The notes under the pieces were generated by a model. The model worked only from the letters and a program-made list of their open reading frames with translations, was not told the origin of the DNA and did no database searches. A program made the translations under genes and the position numbers. Positions 1-13,170 of a DNA stretch of 64,000 nt are shown piece by piece. The DNA is from Sarcocystis neurona (lineage: Eukaryota; Apicomplexa; Conoidasida; Eucoccidiorida; Sarcocystidae): the NCBI GenBank assembly GCA_000727475.1, contig KL647318.1:1358045-1422044 (forward strand). Direction: 5' to 3'. Position 1 is the first letter of the stretch, and every line of letters begins with the position of its first letter.

Positions 1-2944
1 CCGGCGAACGGGCAAACCTCACTCTGACGAAACGACTAATGTCCACAATGCGAGTATGCATGTGGACCTGCGTGCAAGTGGAAATGAGCTGCGGTAAATT
101 ACAGTGCCTGGGCCTTTCTCTGGGCAAGCTGGCTTGTGTTTACCAGTCACGTGCGCGAGTGCTTCTGCTCTCAAGCGATGTTGATCTCCGCTCAACAGTG
201 CGAAATATACTAGCGAACGCGGCGCGTGCTTGTAGGCGTCTGAAAGTTGCTGCGCCTGCGACCTTTACGCGTCGAGAGTTAGCTCGCCGCGGCGCACACA
301 CGTTGCTCTTTTAACTGCTGCAGAACGAACGCCAGCGCGCACTGTTCGTCCACGTCTCGTGCTACGGCAGGGTGTCTCCACATCGGTACAGTACGTGTCA
401 TTCTTGCAGACTCACTATGGAGATCAATGTAACCATTTTCACTTGCAGCATGGTGAATGAATACAAGAAAAAACTTCTGAAGCATTTTCCCTTCTTATGA
501 GGCTGCGGAGCGCTTGATGTTAAACAACGTAATCTAGTATTTCTAGTGTTCAAGGGGCCTAAGGCAACAGTGCAAACCAACAGAACACCTTCTTTGCAAA
601 ATATTCCAGCCTATACGCACAAAGCACATGGCGACGCCTAGAGGAAGTTTTGCGCTTTTTTCACACGTGAAGTAGCTGGTTCGATTGCAATGTTAGTTCT
701 CAACCCGCGCAACGATGCGTACTTCCTGAGAATTTACTTGCATATTATGGCCCACTGACCCGCGTGCAAGTCGTGTGGCAACAAGGGAAACACGAATCAA
801 TAGCATCGCGCGAAAGAGCGCATTGAAGGTTCCATCGAGATAACACTAGACAGCGGGGAAGTGCCGTGACTTCAGTGCACGCGACTGCCCACAGGAAGGG
901 GAGGACACAGGTTGGAACGCCGTCTCCTCATGCATCCCCTTCTTCCGATAGCACAACATGATCGGTACGACTTCGTAGACAAAATGAGATACCGAATCAT
1001 GCCGGTTTTCGGTTGAAACAAATACTGCGGCCCACCATCCTGCCTCACCTCGTGCAGCATCTGGCACGGATTGTCCATGATACGCACAGTGAGACAGACA
1101 CTGATGCAGCCACGCCGCGTCGAGACTCTCTACAGTGGGATTTCCCGACCGTAGTCACATGGCGGTAGCAACCCCCACCGCCACGTGTCTCCTAGCTGTC
1201 CTTCTGACGTTCCACTGCTTTTCCAGTGACGGTAAGATGTTGCCCGGTGTAGAACTCGACTGATGCAGATGCAGTCACTTGGTGGTATGAGCGGCTCGTC
1301 CCCAGTTAATTCTGCTAGCGGACCCAAGAAGCCTGCATATCCACATTCTTTGGATTACGGCCATCGCTGCACTTGAGATCAGGTTTGACGGTGCGCACAG
1401 TGGCCGTTAGTAAAACTAGGCACATACCGGCGGAGAGATTCAGGATAAAGGAAGATACAATCCCTCAATAAACCAAGACACGAACAGCTAGCATCTCAAG
1501 TTAGTGTAGCGCTTCTACTAATGAACGCGGGTTCACGACTAGAGCGAAGCCGAACACATACCCATTTACTGCTTGCGTTTTGCACGGCGTTACGACGGCT
1601 GCGGTGGACAGCCGACTGCGACCCGGTGGGTAAACGCATTCGCGTATAATCAAGAGTCGACGACAGTTGATTTCCTGCCGGTCCCCAACTCAATACAAAG
1701 GTCTACATACAACGTGAAGTGAACATTGTCGTATTTACGGATAATGCGCTCCTCAGCGCTCTTCCGGCCAACACGTGAAATGTCTCCACGTGTGCCTATC
1801 GGCAAACACGCTTCGCCTGGAGAGCCGCCCCCCTTCCCTTACCGTGACCACATCAAACGACGAACATGAATAAAGAAGCTAGCATCTTTTCTCCCTGGGA
1901 CAACGCTGCGTTCCCCACGTGCTGGTATCTTGTTCCCCACTATGCAGATCAATCGATATACGACGACGCAGTACACAGCAGTCAACACACGACGACAGTG
2001 CGCTTGCGAGCTTACTCCTGCCTTTCGATGAAACAGGAGCCTGCCTTGAGGGAATCGTTTACCGAACTGAATTCGCGTTGTGTCCAGCTGAATATCTCGA
2101 AGTGAGCAATGCACAACGTTTGGCCGGGTCGCACTGAGAATTTCGTTGTTCTGTTTCATGCCACTCGATGCAGACGACGGGCTGCGCTGCATTTGGAGTA
2201 GGACAACTGGTTTGTATTCAAGGTAAAAATTTGAGCGCCCTGCGACCCATGCCTTCCAACCTGCCCCTATCCTTCCGTTCCACGATTCACTTTCGGGGTT
2301 TGCATCCTTAGAGAAACTCACAGGCAGTTTCATTATTGCCTTTCAACCCTCCATTATTGTCTTGTCCAGTTCCTGATTATCTCTTCTTTGCTGGAAACGC
2401 GCTTTTACGAGACGAGATGACGTCGATGGTGGTATGAAGGCGCACCTGGGAGACGAGACGTCGTACGTGTTGCTACACTGTGCGAAAATACCTGTATATC
2501 TTTGCTCCGGACCAGTAGCACCGTCGTGGTTCTTCACCGTCTCACTGATCCAAAGTTGCCGCGGGACGCTCCAATGACTGCCCCTTGAAAGACGGCACGG
2601 AGGTGCAGTGCAAGTGTGTCGTTCCCAGCTGCTCAGCGGGAAATGATTTTATGAATTCCTAGACCAACTTCGGAAGAAAGGATTTTCTCACTGGGACTCT
2701 TGGCGTAACTTCCTGCGTGCTCCCTGTCGGCTGCGTGGTCCTCTGTGTTATCTATATATCAAAAGAACGACAACATCATCCTCGGCAGCAACGTCCGGCT
2801 TCCCGTGATCGCCGCCGACGTCTACGGAACCCTTGACGTCTACATGGGGCCTGTATTCTTCGCTCTGCTTGGCGCTTACCAACACTAAATTTCAATTCCT
2901 AATTGACAACACTCTCGTGAGCGCCACGCTGACACGGGTTTCCA
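1..2944. other. No supported gene
   Basis: Short open frames occur on both strands, the longest an ATG frame of 164 codons on the minus strand at 1839-2333. None shows a recognisable domain, and no pair could be joined convincingly. I see no structural RNA. Confidence 0.5.
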
Positions 2945-3275
2945 TTTTGATCTTGATGCTCAGCTACCTAGTCAAACACAGGTTGTGCAACAGGCGCTGG
3001 ACCTCGAGGAATGATAACTTCCCTGTCTTGATTCTCAGCTTCCGGTTAAGTCCAACTGCGCTGGGCCCTGGAGAATGTTAAATTCCTGGTTTTGTCTCCC
3101 AGCCGTCTGTTCACCAGTTATGCGGCAGGCGCTGGACCTTGAGGAATGTTAACTTTCTCGCCTCAACTCTCAACTACCTCGTAAAGCCCAGGCTACGCAA
3201 GTGTTGATCCTGATTCTACCTAATCAAGCTCAGGTTGAACAACTTGAGCTTGATCAGTGTCAACTTCCTCCTCCT
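2945..3275 (-). repeat. Degenerate tandem repeat overlapping the 3' end of the 3.2-4.5 kb gene
   Basis: Read on the minus strand, about four decayed copies of a 65-110 base unit are visible. They share a GAAGTTAACATTCC-like start, a GGTCCAGCGCCTG core and a TTGA(C/T)TAGGTAG-like end. The first copy is the coding end of the gene (VDTDQAQVVQPELD then stop). The later copies, downstream of the stop, have lost the frame. Confidence 0.65.
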
Positions 3276-4460
3276 CTTGGGTGTCGTCTATCTGGGCAAG
3301 CGCAGGTTGCTCACGGCGCATTACCTTCCCGCCGGGAAGGTCGTAGCGTGTTGGCGCCCTGGCTGACTTTCCCGTATCACCGAACGACATCCATTGCGAG
3401 CTACGCACCACAGACCTACATCTGCCGTCTTGCCCACCAAATCGCAAAGACTTGGACGGCGTCTGCCAGAAACTGCGCACTGTTGAGCATTGGTCGTCCC
3501 CTAGAATCTACTGTAATGTACCTATCCGTTATACGAGAGAACACTCTGGCAAGTCGAGTATCGAGAGACGGCTCTTTTTCGCCACGCTTTTGCTGCATTT
3601 TAGCGTTGGAATCCCGCTTTGCATCAGGACGCGGACCTTCGTCTGGTGTGTCATGCTCCTGTCGAGCTACAGGTTTCCTTGTAACATACTCAACAGGTGG
3701 GATAATCTCCTTCCAGACCGGCGAATCAGGCTTTCCTTGTGGTTTCTCTGCCTTGGGCTCGCTTGTCGATGACTCGTGATTCCCCACCGGAGTTGGTGGT
3801 GGCGAAGTGGCGTCTACCCTTGACATTTCGCTCTGCGTTTGATGCTGTGGGGTCACCGGGACCGGGGGCGTCGTCGCGTATGGATCGTCAGTCGAAAAAA
3901 GAAGCACTGTAAATAACATAGAGAGCCCCAAAATTATACGAAGCGCCGCACCAATAATGACGCCGCCTGACTGTAGTGAAAATGGTCTGTTCCCTTGGGG
4001 TGCAAATGGCTCGCTACCGATGTCCTGCGAGTGGACTACGCCTTTCAAGGCATCTGGAGGTCTTTTTCGTGTTCCACCCTTGAGCGCGAGCGTTGGCGCC
4101 GCACGGTGGCCGCGAATGGCAGCGCTGCGAACCAGGAAGAACGAAGTCACCGCGAGCAAAGTAAGATACAAACTCCAAGTGGCACCGCTACTCGGCAAAG
4201 CCCTCCCTCCACACACGGGGTCGGAGTTTCCAGCTTCTCCTGATGCTGTCTCTGGTGTTGGTGCGCTGTCTCGAACTCGGACCAGATGCGTTCTGCTCTG
4301 CGTTGTCTAGGCGAGCGGCAACGTTCTCAACGGCAGACGCGCTTCCACTGTGCTGATACGTTTCAATGCTAAAAACGTGTGGCTTCTCCACTGCGGCTAC
4401 CCTGTCCCACCCTTCTGTGCCCTCGCTGAGGCACTGCTGCTGTAAGTTCGACAGTGTCAT
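3220..4460 (-). CDS. Hypothetical Pro/acid-rich membrane protein
   Basis: I do not recognise this protein. A model of three exons fits in phase: 4460-4401, 4297-3420 and 3358-3220, about 358 residues. Only the middle exon is convincing by itself. It holds two hydrophobic stretches (SLYLTLLAVTSFFLV and GVIIGAALRIILGLSMLFTVLLF), separated by a basic linker and followed by a long hydrophilic tail rich in Pro, Glu and Lys. The tail ends in a more ordered part (LDTRLARVFSRITDRYITVD, then QVFAIWWARR). The last exon is acidic (DDTQEEEEVDTDQAQ) and ends QPELD. The second intron would be only 61 bases, short for this genome, and the first exon is the weakest guess. The design suggests a two-pass membrane or exported protein; its function is unknown. 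Confidence 0.5.
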
Positions 4461-4576
4461 GTTCCAAGCATGAGAACGGCCCAGAGTTTGCCGTACGTAA
4501 CAGAAGCCGTAGTCATTGTTGCCGTAATTGTAGATGCAGGGTTTTCACGAGGAGAGACCCAAATACCAAATCACAG

Positions 4577-4708
4577 CACAAACTTCTGCCGGTTCCCCCG
4601 CCGAAAGCTGACTGTCATCTGCTACATGTAGTCAAATATTTAATTGGAACACAAACCTCTGCCGGTCCGCCAGCCGCGAGCTTATTGTCAGCTACGACAT
4701 GTAGTCAA
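4577..4708. repeat. Imperfect 59-base direct repeat, two copies
   Basis: Copies at 4577-4635 and 4650-4708 both run from CACAAAC(T/C)TCTGCCGG to CATGTAGTCAA, with about 80% identity by eye, 73 bases apart. They lie just 5' of the proposed start of the minus-strand gene ending at 4460, so they could be promoter-proximal or merely spacer minisatellite. Confidence 0.75.
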
Positions 4709-7700
4709 CATCGGTTAAACCTCCTGCCCTCAATTTTTCCATTACTGAAGTAGCAATCGCCGCACGTCGAGGTAGGCGTTTGCGCGTGTCGCCGAACAGA
4801 CCTCCAAGCCTCAACCCCATGAACGCTGCATTAAACCATCCACTTGGGACGATATGTAGTCCGTTCGCGACGTTGCGGTGGATTTACGGATTCATCAGCG
4901 TCCGAACATGCGGGTGACGACCAGGCACTGATCTTCCCATTTTAGTCTCCAGTACGAAGCCCGGGGGGGGGCGGCGGTGCCACATTCGCGTTCCCCAAAA
5001 GGGAGGGGGCGGCCCGCGGTGGTCGCGTTGTGATGCGAATCAAGGTGAACCCGGGTGTACCATTTTCGTCTGTGCGGAGGTGAAACACGAATGCTCCTTT
5101 GATGGTTGTATAGCTGACTAACACCGCGGACCCAAATAAAGCACGCTTGCCACAGATGGTAAGGTAGTGCTCAAGAGGTGGGACGCGTTTCCACTTCACT
5201 CCACAACGCTGGCGCCACATGTTACGACACGCACTTTCCCTTGTCACGACCGCCGTGTGAGCTACCGCCGTATGCGCACTGCACGGGGTCTCGCGGGAGG
5301 AGGAAGACGACGCGGAGTGCAGCGCCAACGCTCGATAGGATAAGGCGGCGGCGATGTTTCGCCGTCGAGAAGGCGCAGCCGGGTACGCGTAGGACTACGA
5401 AATGGACAGAAGAGATGTGTGTGTAGTTTAACACTTTGGAAGATCTTCACGACTAGAGAGATAGCGAAGCGAACGTAACGCTCATCGACCGTTGCCTGCG
5501 GACGACGAACCCTTGTGTTCGTGCGCGTAGCGCACCCGGAGAACAACACCACCTTCGCGGTTCAAACGTACAGAGTGGAGCATTATAGATATGGTTACAG
5601 CATGCGCGCAGCTGTTGTTGCATTTCCGCATAGCTGAAGAGATTTTCACAGTGTCCAACAGCTTACACAAGCAAGGTGACACTGGTGCGGAACCCGTGTG
5701 GCTTTTACGAGTTTTCTTTGTCACCCCTCGCCCCAATCACACACGAGCTACTACTCGAGAACACCCACGTTTTTTCAGAGCTGGCATACACGGGGTTACA
5801 GCCGGCCGGAGTTACACGATTGGAAGGGCCGGTCTCCGTCGCCGTGGTGTGCCGCGTTGTTTCGCTGACAGTATAATTGTTTATCCCGGATAGAGGGAAT
5901 TACGAGGACCACACGCTGTGCAGGCTCCAGCACGTAGTGCTATGCTGCGCGAACTCCAATCTCATGCTCACAGTGATAGGAAACAACGCGATGTCAGGCA
6001 GCTGCGGCGGCGACACGCGTGTAGGGAGACGTCTGGGAGAACGCCTATCGGCAAACGAGCAACGTAAGGTGAAACATGTCCTTTACTGGGCAAACCGCAT
6101 TGAGTACTGCTTACAAACCCGGTAGCAGGAGACAGGGGGGACGAGGGGGTGGGCGCGACCTGCTGAATGCGTGTTTGCGGGGACGGAGCTGCACTGCAAG
6201 AGACATGATAGCTGGAAAGTCAGTCTAGTCCACCTGTGGAGTAAGAACACGCTGGGGTTCTGTCGGAGTTCACCAACTGCGTACAGGACTTGCAGTTTCC
6301 GCTAATTTGTATAAGCAGTAGTATCAAATAGAGCCTTCGTCCAATTAGTCGTTCCTCCATGAACTGCGGTCTGTTACAAAGTGCTTTGGGTACGCCGGAA
6401 TGCTCGTGTAGACTCGCTGCTTCATGTAATACCCACTGCCGTAAACGGAAGAGTAGACGCGCTACGTTCGGTCGGATGAAACTGCGGAAGAAACACGAGC
6501 GGGGCATGCCAAGCGACCACAACCAAGGCCACACGAAATACTTTATGACGATCTACACTACGAAAGTCTTTCTGTCCACTTCGTTTCGCCGACCTGTGGC
6601 CCGGTATAACATGTATCACGGCGTAGTAGGGGGGCTTTCCTGTGGCTACTTCCACACTGGCAAAGAGACCTTGTTATAAATTTTCGTGGAATGATGCAGA
6701 GGCGGAGGCCTCGTTTTCAAGCTAAACCCAGAATTCGCTCCGCAATTGATACAGTTGTTACGTGCAGGGAGGTAATGTAAGTCTTGTCTCAACAACTTCC
6801 GGCTTCGAGGTCGTCCAGGATTGCTACTTAAAATTGTATCAATTAGTGCAGCGCTCAGTGCTTCGAATCTATTATGACGCTGAAGATATCTGACAATTTG
6901 CACACATCAGAGAGAAAGACGAAGGAAGGCCTAGCGACGAGCTCGATGTCGTCGCCCTGACCTTTAATCGCAACACAGTAAACACGACAGTGACCTTGTA
7001 CCGTGGGCTCTTATGCGTGCAAATATTCGATCGGCCTAGAGAGGACAGCCACCTCTTTTGTAATCCTCTCTCCTGCTGGTAGCTGTCTTTGTCGCAGCCC
7101 TCACGAGCCCATCTCCACTGTAGTGGGTACGCTGCAGGAGCACACCTAGTGATTCTGCGAGTGCTATGCTGGACTCTTCTGCAAATCTTCTACATTACCT
7201 TCCTCCCGTCCGTTGCGACGAGTGAACTATTTTAAACTGCAGCGAAAAGGTAACGAGGAAGTGCATCGGCTAGCAGACGCTACCGGCCTAGACGTGACAG
7301 ATGCTGGAAACCAGTGAGATACCACCACCACATGGTCACGTGAACAAGCGTATCTTCTCAAACGTGTAGGACACAGACTTTTTTCTCTCCTCAGAAGCCA
7401 TCCTTGAAACATCTGGCACCAGCCACGTGGCGTCCAGCGCTTCACCCGGGTACCCCGAACGAAGAGCCGCAGAGCACGTTTAAAGCCGATCGAACTCAGT
7501 ATTATTGTAACGCCGGGCTCTTTCGGAGTGACGCGATAACTGTACAGTGCCACAACTAATCCTTTATGAGGCCTCTGAAATTTTGGTCGTTATGATGGAC
7601 AGCTCTTTGGTGGGCATTAGTAGGTGTTAGCCACTTGCTGCCGACAGCAAGTAACGCTTACCGCTGCGAACTCGGACCCTTCCTTATTCGGAAAATGGTG

Positions 7701-10700
7701 CAACCATCAAAAGTCTGCGAACGCTCCTCAAGGTACGAGTCCGACACAGTAAGACGTCTTCACCTTTGTCGAAGAAGGGCGCCGGTGTAAGATTCGTTCG
7801 GTGCGAGCAAGCCCGCGCAGCCGAAAACTCTACCCAGACCGCGGACAGTAGAATACGAAGAAGTCAACATTTCCTCAACAGCGTCTGGCCGCACTGACGA
7901 GGCACAAGGGTAGCAATATGCAAAATTACCGATTTAGGTTAGAATCTCTTGTCAGTGCCGGCACAAAACTGGGCCTGCGCCACATAATTATTTTGGCCGC
8001 TTATCAATTCCGAAGTCGTCGTGCCTCACAGAAACGCGTTCAACTGATTTTGCGTTCGCTTCCCCGATGAGGATAACTCGCCAGGGTAACAGATCCCGTT
8101 CGTCAGCAGACGCCTTTGTGTTATTCATTGATCTCCTCCCGTATTATTGGGGATAATGATGTGTGCCATATTTTCATTTTGCTCGGAGTCAGGTGTCAGA
8201 TCAAACTATTGTGCCCCATTGGGCGTTTCTTCATTTGCACACGCTCGACGACCCCCTGGATGGCAATGTACGCCCTGCAGCACTTGTCCGCCTTTACTGG
8301 TTTGAGTGGATGTAAGCAAAATAGGTTCAGGGAGGGACGACGGCCACTGGCAAACAATGAACACAATTCAATGCGATGCCTAACTTCCAGCAGGTTAATA
8401 AGACTGCACAGGTCGCAGTGCTGGTAATTCTCTTGTAAGCGTCAAGTAGGTCCTGGGAACCAAAATCAGACACTTCATTCAGACAGTTTGTGTGGTGCTC
8501 CTCCACGACATGTCTTCCATACGATTGTCCTGAGGATTTAAAATCCGCTGAGATATCCACTTGCTGTAAAAGCTGCCAAAGCCCCACTTGCACTAAGAGT
8601 ATAAGTGAGTAAGGTTTCCTCTGGTGACTTCTGTTCCACAACAGAAGCTTCGTGTACGAATCAAATATTCCCGAAGACTTTCAGAGGAATGACTTTGGAA
8701 AACTTGTAGGTATGACGAGAAGCGTCTAAGTCATTACTCAGTCTTAGCGATAGCCTCCGCATCCAGCTTCCGCTTGAGTCGCAGACGGTTGACAACCGGT
8801 TTGATTTGGATTGACTCATACGAATGCTGTGGAAACTTAGCGTGGGGCCTGCGAGTACGGGATTCAGACGTAAGAACCTGTGTAGTGGTCACATTATAGA
8901 AAAATACCTCCACGCTGAACCAGACGCTTCCCAGATTCATACTTGAACGAGAAAATGCACGGCTGTTATCATCCAGCGGAGGAAGACGCCCGCGGCTCCT
9001 AGGAAACGCCTTCTTCCTTCCTGTAACTCTCCTGCGTCACAATCCTGTGACATCGGCATATTCCAACAAATCGATGGCCACGGAGGTGGCGTCACATGCT
9101 AATGCCCGAAATGCTAGGAAAAGTTTCAGCAAGTTGAAACCATTCCTTAGACGCGACTCTCTGGAGTGAATGGTCGTCTCCTTTTGTGCCTGTGCTGGAA
9201 CTCCGCTCGCGACAGTGTTTGATCAAAAGCATCATTTGTGGAGGGTTCGAGAGTCTTTAGTTATTCACATTCGGGTTCGAGAGTCTTTAGTGATTCACAT
9301 TCTCACGGGTGCTTTGGGCACATCGCGACTGTGTTTAGCTGCAGGTGCAACCCACAGGCCCCCGCAGCTGTGAAGATTATTCAGCGTCTCGCAAGCAAAG
9401 TTACAAACAGAGAACTACCTCTTCCGCGTCAGGCTCGACTTTCAGACGCCGATGAATGACTGACCACATGCTATTGCATTCACAGTGTCGGGGTGCCAGA
9501 CAACATCGCAATCGTCTTTATGACCAGTGCACGCCGTAGTAGACAGCCTGCGTAAGGCACCACCTGAAGACCCCGAATTCGCTTAAAAGGATTTTGAATA
9601 TTCGCAACAGATGTCGGCGAGACGTGGGACCGCGAGTGTACTCAGTTTTCGGACGAGGAAAGCAGTGAAGTATCCACAGAATAAAGATTGAGCGCTTTCT
9701 TCATTGTTGTTCCCCAGTCTAGTGTGCGCCGTAGACCGACGTTCGCTCCCTGGAACGCGGTGAACGTGCACTGAAAGAAATAGATTGTCCATGAAGATGC
9801 ATAGAAAGAAAAAACCGTCCGAACAGTCGGGCTACGCTCGGGTACTTAACGATTCCTCTCCGTTGTCAAGACCTGGATTATTACCCACCCCTCTCTAATG
9901 TCGTGACCTCATAGCAGCAGAAACGATTTACGTATGATACACATGTGATTTCCATAGGAGAAGCTATTTCGAAAAAGTGCGTGCTCACGATGTCAAATTA
10001 TCACTACCACCAACGACGGCAAAAAACGAAAACTTGCACGCGTGATTGCTCACGTGTGTTTGTTTTTGAAACCATTGCGCGCTTCCGGTCTTCTCGAAAT
10101 TTCTTTGGGGTCTCTTACTGAACCACAGTGCAGTACCAGGCGACTGCTCATCACGCCGTTCACGAAGGAGGGCCGGCGTGTTTCAGCATGCTAAACGGAA
10201 GGTATTCATTAGCCGGCCCGTAGAAAACTTCGACTGCGTAATCTGCAACACTGCGGCATTAGAAATAGAATTCCACGTTCCTGCTTTAGTAACCTGTCAC
10301 GCGTCTCACTGAAGGGCCATTCTGTCACAACGTCTGCAGCATTGGCCCCAGAACATCGTCTAGTTTGTCTTTTTCAAGTGGCAATGCAGGGAGGAGACAA
10401 GAGTCTATGTTGTTACCTGAATTCTGAAGTCTGGGTACAACCAATATCCCGACTTATGTGCTACGACATGTTTTCCTCTCTCTACATATATATACATATA
10501 TGTAAGTACACACTATACTCGAGAAACGCCGCCGTACACGCCGCCTGAAGTGCGGTTATTGCGCTTTTCTTCAACACCTAACTGTTAGACCTGACACTAC
10601 ACACGTACACACATTCGTACACACCTATAATGCGAGACACAGGAAATGATTCGATCTGGAGCACAGAGAAAAGTGTGTGAGTTCAAAACAGATGACGCAG

Positions 10701-12954
10701 TTATGATACGGACTGCGTTCGGAGAACCTTGTCAGGCAGGGACGATACTCAGACCACTGCTGCACTTCTTATCTCGCTACGGAGGGGCTACATATCAAAG
10801 CAAAAGAGCAAATATGACCGTCGCCAACAGAGCTGTTATCTCCGGCCCCAATTTCAGGTCGAAAAATTCGTGCTTCGAAATCAAAATGCATCCTGTATTT
10901 CAATGAATGTGAAGGACGGCGCCTTCCGAATTGTCAAAGCGTAGATCCAAAGTGGTGTGCTGCGTGGACGTGAGTCCCACGCCATCGTACAGCAGGATTT
11001 TCTTCTTGGTAGACCCTGTTTCACAAAGTGGGACGCTGCTTCACGCATCGCTGTGGAAACGCTCACGGCACCACGTCTTCTACACGCTGGTGACTACGTA
11101 ATTTCAGCGAATTTACACGAACGTGCTGCTCCTGGTTGTGGTGCGTTGTCGTACCCTCCTTACGCGTCCGAGCCCGTGGTGTCCGTCTCCATCATGTAAA
11201 CACTTCTCTCCGCTTCTAAACGTCGAGGCAGCCCCCTGAGTACCTTCTAGTGTACGCAGACAGCCCTGACTGTGCAACATAATACCTACACGTTCAACAT
11301 TGCATTTCGTAGACCCTAAGCAACGCTTCTACACCCTTGCCTGTGCGCGCTGGATTGGGATGAAGTTCCCTTTACCCGCACGCACCCATCCTTCATTTGT
11401 GGCAGTTAACCAGTCGTTCGCTTGAAGGGGGGTCAATCTCAGTTCAGACAGGTTTCATGTATCATCGGACCCCGCAGATGCCTCTCTCTAGGCAGAATCC
11501 ATTACAGTCCCACTAAAAACCCTAACTTCTTGCTCACGGCCAGGTTCACTGCAACTGATGATGCGCAATGTACACACGCTCCTCCCCGTGACCCACCTTC
11601 GAGTTTCCAGGCCCCAATCGACGTCTGCGCAAGAAGCAACACGTCTACTCCAGACGAACCTGTGTATGGTTTACAGCACAGAAAACCTCTGCACGACCCG
11701 TTGTCAGCAATGGTTGTTGAATGCGTTTCCCGGCGTCGCCTGAGGTGTTCTTGAATCAAGTATATTTAAGCGTGCTCGTCGGGTCTCGGACACGCCCCTG
11801 GCGCCGTCAGAATTTGTGGAAACCGTCCACACAGAGGACGCATCTTGCCCGTATAAGACATGAGCGAGCACCTCTCGTCCGACAAAAGTCTATAGCTTTT
11901 GTATATAGTCGTTAAAAGCAGTGTCACACTTCACCCACTTTTTCGCAGCTAACAGAAGGGGCAAGTGTTCTACGCATGTAGGACTGCACTGGTAGGTTCT
12001 CACGCATGCATGCAAGGGAAAGACGTCGAAATCTCATCAATGCGTGTCCGCAGCGCGAGCTTACGGCCGCTTGCACGTACGCGAGCCGGTGTCTGTTTCT
12101 GCGGCGGTGCTGTGTTTGCATGCGGCGGACAACAATGACGTAAGAGAAAGACTGTATGACAGATTCTGTCTCCGGCGGCAGCAGCCTCTCAGAGCAATTC
12201 AGTGCTCCGTTCCTAGAGGTCCACGTAAGCTAGATAAACCTTAGAGGATTGTTTTTCTACGGTGAGCCGCGGAAGCTACCACGTCACACTGCTCGCCTGC
12301 CATATTTTACCAGCCTGCTTACGTGAATATTAATAACTTGACGTGAACTCTTGCAGAGCATGTGTTTATACGCAGTATTTGCCGGAGTGACAAGAGGGAG
12401 AAATGTCCGGATTTCGCTTTGACAACCGACCTCTACAAGTGACTAACCGACCTTCACACTAAAGGGCATACTCTTACAGGTTTCAACCAGTGCAACACTG
12501 GGCATCAGCTGGATATGTGAACGGGTAACAGACAGCATGCCTTCGTTTTTCTTCTTTGGGTCGACAAACGATAAGTGGCTAGACCGTATACTCACCGGGT
12601 GATTTATTGTCTACACCGATGTTTACGTTTTAGCACGTGTAAGTGGACACGCAGAGCTAGGGATATTTCAAGTGCCCAGCAGAAATGTAGGTCATCGCTG
12701 CCAGTATCGGTGCCGTCGTTGCCGATTGTTTTGGATGTCCTGTTCTCCGGTGTCCCTGCGTATCTTGCACTTGCTTGTGGCTGCATGTGTCCCCCACCTA
12801 TATTTCCGTTGAGAACCAACTGTTATGCGGACGCTCGTAGATAACGTTGTCTCCTTCAGTCTTCCCCAGAACAAAGTCTAGCGCATGAAGAGCGTCTCGC
12901 CCAACCTCCGTTGCGCTGTTCATCTGGACGGTCGTCTTCTGGCTTTCCCTCTTC
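4709..12954. other. Long gene-poor spacer
   Basis: No open frame here contains a recognisable motif or joins to a neighbour. The stretch holds an 8-G run near 4962, a 30-base duplication at 9243 and a short AT-alternating patch at 10485-10505. No tRNA B-box followed by a clover leaf was found on either strand by eye. Confidence 0.5.
9243..9302. repeat. 30-base tandem duplication
   Basis: Two adjacent copies of a 30-base unit beginning GGGTTCGAGAGTCTTTAG and ending TTCACATTC differ at one base (TTATT versus TGATT). It stands alone in spacer and looks recent. Confidence 0.9.
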
Positions 12955-13143
12955 CTCCTCTGAGCTTGTCCTTCGCTGCGCTCGGCCTTCTTTCGTAGGC
13001 AGGCGGTGGCTGCCGTGAGGAACATCCTTTTTCCGTAGTACAGCGGTATTCTGGATCTCCCTCTTCACTCTCTAAGCTGGTTCTTCGCTGCTCTTGAGTT
13101 TCTTTCGTAGGCAGGCAGTGGCTGCCGTACGGAACATCCTTTC
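12955..13143 (-). repeat. Coding-like 112-base tandem repeat upstream of the helicase
   Basis: Two diverged copies lie 112 bases apart (12955-13032 and 13057-13143). On the minus strand they read KDVPHGSHRLPTKEG..RR and KDVPYGSHCLPTKET..RR, followed by Glu/Ser-rich EEEEGKPED and LESEEGDPE. The period is not a multiple of three, so the two copies fall in different frames. They end about 28 bases before the helicase ATG. Confidence 0.7.
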
Positions 13144-13170
13144 CTCCTTGACCTTCTTTAAGGCGTCGCA

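Noticed and set aside
1839..2333. 164-codon ATG frame on the minus strand
   Set aside because: No motif, signal peptide or neighbouring exon is visible and the composition is not protein-like. Kept out for lack of support.
10485..10505. Alternating TATATATACATATATG patch
   Set aside because: A short simple-sequence run with no neighbouring feature to which it could be tied.
11510..11530. AAACCCTAA word resembling a telomere-like repeat
   Set aside because: Only a single occurrence, not an array.
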